Shown in pieces: positions 54,454 to 64,000 of a stretch of DNA of 64,000 nt. The stretch lies in NCBI GenBank assembly GCA_019415335.1, contig DXKH01000125.1:1-64000 (forward strand). Reading direction: 5' to 3'. The translations under genes were made by a program, and so were the position numbers. How positions within the stretch are numbered: the first letter of the stretch is position 1; each line of letters begins with the position of its first letter. This DNA is from Citrobacter sp. (GTDB taxonomy: Bacteria; Pseudomonadota; Gammaproteobacteria; Enterobacterales; Enterobacteriaceae). Under the pieces are notes generated by a model. That model did no database searches. It had not been told where the DNA came from and worked only from the letters and a program-made list of their open reading frames with translations.

Positions 54454-54867
54454 TTAACGGCTCAGACGACGCATACGCTCGGACGGCGTGATAATGTCGG
54501 TAATGCGTACACCGTATTTATCGGCCACGACCACCACTTCACCCTGGGCAATCAGATAGCCATTAATCAGGATATCCAGCGGTTCACCCGCCAGACCGTC
54601 CAGCGCCACCACGGAACCCTGCGTCAGACGCAGTAGCTCTTTAATGGTCATGCGCGTGCGGCCCAATTCGACGGTCAGTTTGACCGGAATATCCATGATC
54701 AGGTCGATATCCTGCAGCGTGCCGCTGACATCGCCACCGCCAAGCTGCTGGAAAACGGCATCGGCAGCACTTTTGCTGGGGGTCGTTTTTTGCTCGTTCA
54801 ACGCGTCAGCCCACAGATCGTCCAATGCACCAGTGTTCTCATCAGACGGATTATTCATGTCACTCAT
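54454..54867 (-). CDS. fliN: Flagellar motor switch protein FliN
   Basis: A 137-aa switch/C-ring protein. The SpoA domain IMDIPVKLTVELGRTRMTIKELLRLTQGSVVALDGLAGEPLDILINGYLIAQGEVVVV is complete. The acidic N-terminus is usual. It overlaps fliM by 4 bp. Confidence 0.97.
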   Translation of the reverse strand: MSDMNNPSDENTGALDDLWADALNEQKTTPSKSAADAVFQQLGGGDVSGTLQDIDLIMDIPVKLTVELGRTRMTIKELLRLTQGSVVALDGLAGEPLDILINGYLIAQGEVVVVADKYGVRITDIITPSERMRRLSR

Positions 54868-55868
54868 TTGGGCTGTTCCTCATTCAGCGAATTCAAAATC
54901 GGGTTAATCAAATGTTCCACGCGTAACGCGTACTGACCGTTAACCGTGCCATATTGGCTGGTCAGTACAGGCACACCGTCCACATGAGCAATAATGCGGT
55001 CTGGTTTTTCAATCGGCAGCACATCGCCGGGTTGCAGTTTTAATATCTGAGAAAGGCGCAGCGGAATATCGGCAAAGTTCGCCACCAGCTCCAGCTCGGA
55101 GTGTTGAACCTGACGCACCAGATTGTCGCGCCAGTTCTGATCTTCATTACGCGAGTTTTCCAGCGGCGGGTTCACCAGCAGTTCGCGTAGCGGTTCAATC
55201 ATGCTGAACGGCAGACAGATGTTGAACTCACCGGTCAGGTTGCCAATCTCGACGTGGAAAGGGGTGTTGACCACGATATCGTTCGGTGACGTGGTGATGT
55301 TAGTAAACTTCACCTGCATCTCAGAACGCACGTACTCCACTTCCAGCGGATTGATCGCCTTCCACGCGTCGCTATAGCCTTCCAGCGCCAGTTTCAGCAT
55401 GCGGTTGATGACGCGCTGTTCGGTGTGGGTAAACTCGCGGCCTTCCACTTTCGTCGGGAAGCGGCCATCACCGCCAAACAGGTTATCAACGGCGATAAAC
55501 ACCAGGCTCGGTGAGAACACCACCAGACCCGTACCGCGCAGCGGCTTCAGGTGGATCAGGTTCAGGTTGGTCGGCACCGGCAGGTTACGGGCAAACTCGT
55601 GGTACGGCTGAATGCGAATCGCGCCGACGGTGATATCCGGGCTACGACGCAACAGGTTAAACAACCCCATCCGGAACTGACGGGCAAAACGTTCGTTGAT
55701 GATCTCCAGCGCCTGCAGTCGCTCGCGCACCACGCGACGCTGGGTATTGGGATCGTACGGGCGAATTTCACTTTCGCCTGCAATACCCGGAGTCGGCTCG
55801 TCTTTCGTGTCGCTGTCGCCATTCAACAGCGCATCGATTTCAGCCTGAGAGAGAATACTGTCGCCCAT
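54864..55868 (-). CDS. fliM: Flagellar motor switch protein FliM
   Basis: A 334-aa C-ring protein. The N-terminal LSQAEIDALLNG motif binds CheY-P. The CheC-like middle domain (GGDGRFPTKVEGREFTHTEQRVINRML) and the C-terminal SpoA domain with IADIPLRLSQILKLQPGDVLPIE follow. The ATG at 55868 starts just before the CheY-binding motif. It follows fliL closely. Confidence 0.97.
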   Translation of the reverse strand: MGDSILSQAEIDALLNGDSDTKDEPTPGIAGESEIRPYDPNTQRRVVRERLQALEIINERFARQFRMGLFNLLRRSPDITVGAIRIQPYHEFARNLPVPTNLNLIHLKPLRGTGLVVFSPSLVFIAVDNLFGGDGRFPTKVEGREFTHTEQRVINRMLKLALEGYSDAWKAINPLEVEYVRSEMQVKFTNITTSPNDIVVNTPFHVEIGNLTGEFNICLPFSMIEPLRELLVNPPLENSRNEDQNWRDNLVRQVQHSELELVANFADIPLRLSQILKLQPGDVLPIEKPDRIIAHVDGVPVLTSQYGTVNGQYALRVEHLINPILNSLNEEQPK

Positions 55869-55872
55869 GTCT

Positions 55873-56337
55873 TTACCGCAGAATGAAAGCTGTATACAGC
55901 ACGTCGGTGACGTCCTGTTTGGGTTGTCCGGCAACGAGCGGAGGGGAAAGCGTCTCTTTAATCGCCGCGATCAATTTTTGCTTACCTTCTTCAGTAGACA
56001 GTGCGTTGGCGTCCTGACGAGAGAACAGCAGCAGCAGACGGCTACGGACTTCTGGCAAATATTCATTCAGGCGGGTGCGCGAGGCTTCATCCTTCAGACG
56101 CAGCGTCACGCCGATATACAGTACGCGATCCGCATCGCCCAGATTGACGGTAAACGTATCCAGGGCGAAGAACACCGGCGCAGGCGGCGGTGGTGGCTCA
56201 TTGGCCGCCGGAGTGGGATGCTGCTGCATACGCCAGTAGCTATAGCCTGCGGTTGCGCAGGCGGCAAGGGTAATGATTACCAGCAGCGGGATCCAAATTG
56301 AGCGTTTGCTCTTTTTGCTAATCGCGGAATCAGTCAT
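55873..56337 (-). CDS. fliL: Flagellar basal body protein FliL
   Basis: A 154-aa inner-membrane protein with one helix ([22 protein letters not shown]), a Pro-rich linker and a periplasmic stomatin-like domain containing [25 protein letters not shown]. It associates with stator units and supports torque at high load. The ATG at 56337 is chosen by the usual N-terminal charge and helix position. Confidence 0.95.
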   Translation of the reverse strand: MTDSAISKKSKRSIWIPLLVIITLAACATAGYSYWRMQQHPTPAANEPPPPPAPVFFALDTFTVNLGDADRVLYIGVTLRLKDEASRTRLNEYLPEVRSRLLLLFSRQDANALSTEEGKQKLIAAIKETLSPPLVAGQPKQDVTDVLYTAFILR

Positions 56338-56441
56338 CTGATACGGGCTTCCTGTTTCGGTACAGCTTATCGGCTGATTATCCCGTGTCCTGACCACGGC
56401 AAAGCGTGGAAAAGACGCGGATAATCGTGCTACCTCTGGCG

Positions 56442-57641
56442 TTAGGCGAAGATATCGATGGCGCCGTTACCGCGTGCGGCGGACTGGAGCGACGCGGGAA
56501 CCACCAGTTCACTCTCGTCATCGGCCATGAGCCGATCCTGTCCCTGCGTGCGAGCCGTCTGCTGCTGTTGGGAAGAGGAGTGCTGCTGGCCGGCGAAACT
56601 CTCGCTGCTGATGCTGCTTTGTCCTAGTTGAATACCGCTTTCCGCCAGTTGCGTGCGCAGCATTGGCAGGGCGGCTTCCAGCGCCGCGCGAACGTGGCTA
56701 TGGGCTGAGACCATCTGCAGTTGTGCCTGGTTATCATCAAGCTTAAGCGAAATCTGTACCTGACCGAGATCTTCCGGATGCAGACGCAGTTCCGCACTCT
56801 GCTGACCCTGACGGGTAAACAGCGTGATGTGCTGACTCAGGGATTGCTGCCACTCATGGCTGCCCAACGGTGCGCTCAGAACCGGTGCGGCGCTGGTGGG
56901 GGGCGGCTGTGAGGCTGAATGTGTGGTCGTAGTCATCGCAATGCCTGGCGTCACGGGTGAAGGCGTACTGTCGATCTCCGCGTTGGCGGCAGCGGCAGCC
57001 ACCACAGGCGTAGTGACCGCCTGACCTTTCGCGCTTTCCGCGGCGATAACCGGCGGTGTGCTATCTGCTTTGCCCTTCTTCGTGTCTTCACGAGTCAGCG
57101 GATTGCTTGTACCTTGCACAAGGGTACGAGGATCGGCGCTCAGTGCACTCACTTTTTCACCGGGGGTCACCGGCGGTGTCGTCATTCCCGATTGACCCGG
57201 CAGCATGGCGAATAGGGCGCTAAGGTTGGCGAGATCGTCATCGCTCAGTGCGGAGGTGTCTTCATCCTTTTGCGCAGTCTGGCGCAGAGCTGCCAGTGCA
57301 CTGTTTTTTTGTGTGGGTGTCAGGGCGGACAGCAGGGCCTGCGCATCGCTCAGTCCTTTTTGCAGTTCATCAGACAACCCCTCTTTGGTGGCTAACAGGT
57401 CGGCCAGCTTAACCGCCTGCGAGGCGTCGCCGTCCTGTGCCAACAGGCCTTTTTGCAGTTTACCGCTGGCGGCCTGCAAATCGGCTAACGTCAGCGGCGC
57501 GTCTTTACCCTGTGCGTCGCCTGCGCCTAACGCGCCTGCCAGCAGGGCCAGAAAATCCTGGGCGGAGTCCGCCGTCTTCCCGGACGGCAAGCCGGTGATA
57601 AGGTCTGTGTCTGTTGTGACCAGTTGGGGTAAGGTGATCAT
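56442..57641 (-). CDS. fliK: Flagellar hook-length control protein FliK
   Basis: A 399-aa secreted molecular ruler. The N-terminal ruler part is rich in A, D, L and Q, the middle is P/T/S-rich, and the C-terminal switch domain contains [47 protein letters not shown]. It overlaps fliJ by 4 bp. The length is close to that of E. coli (375) and Salmonella (405). Confidence 0.96.
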   Translation of the reverse strand: MITLPQLVTTDTDLITGLPSGKTADSAQDFLALLAGALGAGDAQGKDAPLTLADLQAASGKLQKGLLAQDGDASQAVKLADLLATKEGLSDELQKGLSDAQALLSALTPTQKNSALAALRQTAQKDEDTSALSDDDLANLSALFAMLPGQSGMTTPPVTPGEKVSALSADPRTLVQGTSNPLTREDTKKGKADSTPPVIAAESAKGQAVTTPVVAAAAANAEIDSTPSPVTPGIAMTTTTHSASQPPPTSAAPVLSAPLGSHEWQQSLSQHITLFTRQGQQSAELRLHPEDLGQVQISLKLDDNQAQLQMVSAHSHVRAALEAALPMLRTQLAESGIQLGQSSISSESFAGQQHSSSQQQQTARTQGQDRLMADDESELVVPASLQSAARGNGAIDIFA

Positions 57642-58081
57642 TCTGGTTTCCTCATTGCGGCACGCTGCGCAAATTCATCCATTTTTTTCTGATCCAGGCG
57701 GTTTTCAGCCAGTAAGGCCGCCGCGTTTTGTCTGTCTTGTAAGGTCTGCCAGGCCTGAAGCCGCTGTTTTTTTTCACGCCAGCTGTTCAGCGCCACATCC
57801 ACTTTTTGCGTCCACTGCGTTAACTGCTGGCGATGCTGTTCCACCGCTTTTTCCAGAGTCTGAATAAACTGCTGGTAGTTAATCCAGCGATTACTGGCAA
57901 TCCCCTGGCTCATATCGCTGTTGAGATTGCTGCGGTATTCGTTCTGGTAGTCAAGCAGCATCGTGAGCTGTTCTTCCGCCTGCTGAAAACCGCGGCGCAT
58001 TTCACCTAACAGCAACGCAGCATCATCCACCTCTTTTTCGGCGAGATCTTTGAGTGTTGCCAGTGCACCATGTTCAGCCAT
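57638..58081 (-). CDS. fliJ: Flagellar export chaperone FliJ
   Basis: A 147-aa coiled-coil protein that connects the FliI ATPase with FlhA. The [26 protein letters not shown] start and [21 protein letters not shown] are conserved. Heptad repeats run through the whole length. The ATG at 58081 is used; two codons upstream are optional. Confidence 0.95.
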   Translation of the reverse strand: MAEHGALATLKDLAEKEVDDAALLLGEMRRGFQQAEEQLTMLLDYQNEYRSNLNSDMSQGIASNRWINYQQFIQTLEKAVEQHRQQLTQWTQKVDVALNSWREKKQRLQAWQTLQDRQNAAALLAENRLDQKKMDEFAQRAAMRKPE

Positions 58082-58102
58082 GACCATTACCCTCCTGCTC
58101 TA

Positions 58103-59472
58103 TCACACCGTCGGGAAAATCAGATCGAGCGCCGACAGGGAATCCTCCCAGTCAGCGCGTTCGAAAATACCTTGTTGCAGAAACGCTTCCAGTTGTGGCC
58201 ACAGCGCGATGGCTTTATCGAGCATCGGATCGCTGCCTTTGGCATAAGCGCCGACGCTGACGAGATCGCGGTTGCGCTGGAAGCTCGACAGCAACTGCTT
58301 GAAGTGACGCACTTTGGCGTAGTGCTGTTCAGTAATCAGCGCCGTCATCGCACGGCTGATCGACGCTTCGATGTCAATCGCGGGGTAGTGTCCGGCCTCT
58401 GCCAGACGCCGCGACAGCACAATGTGACCATCAAGGATGGCGCGCGCCGAGTCGGCAATCGGGTCCTGCTGATCGTCGCCTTCGGTCAGTACCGTATAAA
58501 AGGCGGTGATGGAACCGCCGCCGTGGATCCCGTTACCTGCGCGTTCAACCAGCGCCGGAAGTTTGGCGAAGACCGACGGCGGATAGCCTTTGGTAGCCGG
58601 TGGTTCACCGATCGCCAGCGCGATTTCACGCTGGGCCATGGCATAACGGGTCAGGGAATCCATGATTAGCAGCACGTGCTGACCACGATCGCGGAAATCT
58701 TCCGCGATGCGGGTGGCATAGGCGGCCCCCTGCATGCGCAGTAAGGGCGATACGTCCGCCGGGGCGGCGATCACCACCGAGCGCGCGCGCCCGTCGGCAC
58801 CGAGAATGTTCTCGATAAAATCTTTTACTTCGCGGCCACGTTCGCCAATCAGTCCCACGACAATGACGTCGGCGCGGGTATAGCGCGCCATCATGCCGAG
58901 CAGCACGCTTTTCCCGACGCCGGAACCGGCGAACAGCCCCATACGCTGGCCGCGACCGACGGTTAACAGGGCGTTGATCGGACGCACGCCGGTATCCAGC
59001 ACATGCTCAATCGGCGTACGTTGCAACGGGTTAAACGGCTGGGTAATTAGCGCCCCGGTTTCCGTGGTGTCGGGGGAGGGCAGACCATCGAGCGGTTTGC
59101 CGCTGCCATCGAGCACGCGGCCTAACAGCGCCGGACCGAGCGGCAGTTGTTTACTGCTTTGCAACCCTTCACTGGCGATGTTTTTGGCGTAGACACGTGC
59201 GCCAGGCAGAATGCCCTCGACCTCTTCAAGCGGCATCAGAAACAGACGCTGACCGTTAAAGCCCACCACTTCACTTTCGACTTCGCGGGTTTCCGTTCCG
59301 TCCTGGCGCTCAATGACGCAGGTTGCGCCAAGCGGCAACTGCAACCCGGTGGCTTCCAGAACCAGACCGGTAGCGCGGGTCAACCGTCCATAGCGGCGAA
59401 CGGCCGGAAGCTGCACCATTTTGGCTTCGAAGTTATCCAGCGTCGTCAACCAGCGGGTCAGGCGTGAAGTCA

Positions 59473-59473
<1 letters not shown>
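58103..59473 (-). CDS. fliI: Flagellum-specific ATPase FliI
   Basis: A 456-aa F1-beta-like ATPase that energises flagellar export. The P-loop [39 protein letters not shown], Walker [37 protein letters not shown] are intact. The ATG at 59473 overlaps the fliH stop by one base. Confidence 0.97.
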
Positions 59474-62846
<3,373 letters not shown>

Positions 62847-62962
62847 CTCGCACCTCGTGACTGTTCGTGGACGGCTTTATTTGCAAAGTGGAACAAGACT
62901 CACTCCCGGGTCAGCAAAATCGAAAAATTGACGGTCTCATTATTTGCGGTTTCGTTTTTTTC

Positions 62963-63005
62963 TATGCGGTAAAAACCGGGGTTTTTTATCGTTATTTAGC
63001 GCCTT
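62963..63005. promoter_or_regulatory. FlhD4C2 box between fliF and fliE
   Basis: The half-site TATGCGGTAAAAACCG (62963-62978) is followed after 11 bp by CGTTATTTAGCGCCTT (62990-63005). This fits the inverted AAYGCNNNAAATARCG-N10-12-CGYTATTT consensus for the flagellar master regulator, which activates class 2 genes in both directions here. Confidence 0.75.
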
Positions 63006-63062
63006 TATCTTATTGACAAACTGGTAATCTCTGCTGCGTAGAAAACCATCCAGAGGATTATC

Positions 63063-63377
63063 ATGTCAGCGATACAGGGGATTGAAGGGGTTATCAGCCA
63101 GCTCCAGGCCACGGCGATGAGCGCCCGGGCGCAGGAGACACTGCCGCAACCGACCGTGAGTTTTGCCGGTCAACTGCACGCCGCGCTGGACCGCATCAGC
63201 GATACGCAAACCGCCGCCCGTGTGCAGGCGGAAAAATTTACTCTGGGTGAACCGGGGATTGCGCTGAACGATGTGATGACCGATATGCAAAAAGCCTCCG
63301 TCTCCATGCAGATGGGGATCCAGGTGCGCAACAAACTGGTGGCGGCCTATCAGGAAGTGATGAGTATGCAGGTGTAG
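63063..63377 (+). CDS. fliE: Flagellar hook-basal body protein FliE
   Basis: A 104-aa rod/MS-ring junction protein. [21 protein letters not shown] at the N-terminus and [43 protein letters not shown] at the C-terminus are typical. AGAGGA precedes the ATG. It is divergent from fliF and monocistronic. Confidence 0.97.
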   Translation: MSAIQGIEGVISQLQATAMSARAQETLPQPTVSFAGQLHAALDRISDTQTAARVQAEKFTLGEPGIALNDVMTDMQKASVSMQMGIQVRNKLVAAYQEVMSMQV

Positions 63378-63388
63378 GTGCTGAACTG

Positions 63389-63414
63389 GCCCGGTATACA
63401 ATTGACTACCGGGC
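63389..63414. terminator. Terminator between fliE and the acetyltransferase gene
   Basis: GCCCGGTA and TACCGGGC form a perfect 8-bp stem with a 10-nt loop between two convergent genes, 11 bp after the fliE stop. Confidence 0.7.
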
Positions 63415-63426
63415 AGATTTAACGTA

Positions 63427-64000
63427 TCAAGCCTGCCATTTCACTTTGCGAGCTTTAACCTCGTCGAGAAGAGCGAGTGTTCTCGCCTCATCTTTTGTAA
63501 AGTCTTGCAGGAAGTATGGGTTAATGCTTTTAAGCCAATTTGCCAGGTCGGGTTGATCCCACCACGCCAACTCAAGCAGCGACTCAATAATCTTGTCGGA
63601 AAAGCGAAAACGAATTAAACGCGCAGGATTGCCCGCATAAATACCGTAGGGCTCCGAGCGAAAATTTGGTGGAAGGACTGCTCGCGCGCCAATAATGCAG
63701 CCATTATTAATTTCGCCACCGCCCAGCATCAGCATTTCATCGCCAATCCAGACGTCATTTTTAATGACCGTATCACCGTATTGCGGCGGTGGTGGATTAC
63801 GCAGTTCGGGATGAAAATATGAAAACATGGAGGTCGACATGGTTTTCATTTCATGTTGACCATTGAGGAGAAACTTTAAGCGTAAGCCTCCGGACACAAA
63901 ACGGCCAACCCGTAAACTTTGCCTTCCTGCATCATATTTAACGATAGAACCGACACCAAAACCTGAACATTTACCAATATACAGAGTTCCGATATCCGAA
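63427..64000 (-). CDS. CatB-like xenobiotic acetyltransferase (start outside window)
   Basis: The frame is open to the right edge and encodes at least 190 residues of a left-handed beta-helix acetyltransferase. LYIGKCSGFGVGSIVKYDAGR and RFVSGGLRLKFLLNGQHEMKTMSTSMF match the N-terminal hexapeptide coils, with catalytic His in NGQHEM. VIKNDVWIGDEMLMLGGGEINNGCIIGARAVLPP, YGIYAGNPARLIRFRF and WWD follow. The family acetylates chloramphenicol, streptogramins or cell-surface sugars. Adjacent to fliE, a surface-modification role is as plausible as drug resistance. Confidence 0.85.
   Translation of the reverse strand, partial: SDIGTLYIGKCSGFGVGSIVKYDAGRQSLRVGRFVSGGLRLKFLLNGQHEMKTMSTSMFSYFHPELRNPPPPQYGDTVIKNDVWIGDEMLMLGGGEINNGCIIGARAVLPPNFRSEPYGIYAGNPARLIRFRFSDKIIESLLELAWWDQPDLANWLKSINPYFLQDFTKDEARTLALLDEVKARKVKWQA

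Overview
The window is chromosomal DNA from an enterobacterium close to Citrobacter, Salmonella and Escherichia. The evidence is a syntenic core block (35.85-64 kb): tRNA-Asn, mtfA, serU, an OmpS1-type porin, drpB, yedJ, dcm, vsr, yedA, yedI, yodC, dgcQ, mpgP, the sRNA dsrA, yodD, dsrB, rcsA, then the flagellar operon fliFGHIJKLMNOPQR with divergent fliE. An AT-richer autotransporter gene and a CatB-like acetyltransferase gene (cut by the right edge) punctuate this core. The species call is inference from gene order and protein similarity remembered for these genera.

The left 35.8 kb is most of an integrative and conjugative element (ICE) inserted in the 3' end of tRNA-Asn. A P4-type tyrosine integrase lies directly inside the tRNA junction, and the 17-bp sequence at the tRNA 3' end is the attachment core known from Yersinia HPI/ICEKp-type elements. 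No second copy was seen, so the other end is probably left of the window. The transfer backbone runs on the minus strand: AlpA-type regulator, DUF2857 protein, a small zinc-finger protein, a small conserved protein, virB1, virB2, a virB3-virB4 fusion, virB5, an EexN-type exclusion lipoprotein, virB6, a tiny virB7-like lipoprotein, virB8, virB9, virB10, virB11, a TrbM-like protein, a heavily structured 0.55-kb non-coding segment (oriT candidate), the coupling protein mobB and the MOB_C relaxase mobC. This is the CloDF13-like MobB/MobC plus VirB layout.

Two cargo zones flank the backbone. On the left (0-2.7 kb), beside an IS3-family end, are two nuclease-like genes. One has a C-terminal DxK nuclease-like core. 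The other combines an HNH zinc finger with two separate PD-(D/E)XK-like cores, which suggests a defence module. On the right (19-34.3 kb) is a mosaic of regulator-transporter sets: AraC regulator with a FUSC/DUF1656/HlyD efflux operon; a small MarA/SoxS-like regulator; a frameshifted gene of unknown function; a short-chain dehydrogenase lacking the usual Tyr/Lys, an MFS exporter and a 925-aa STAND-type regulator; and an RpiR regulator with EamA exporter, PanE-like reductase and TauE/SafE permease.

The core part is mainly about envelope and lifestyle control: capsule regulation (rcsA with an RcsAB box), the stress sRNA DsrA, c-di-GMP synthesis (dgcQ), very-short-patch repair of Dcm sites (dcm-vsr), and flagellar basal body, export gate and switch assembly under a well-formed FlhD4C2 box between fliF and fliE.
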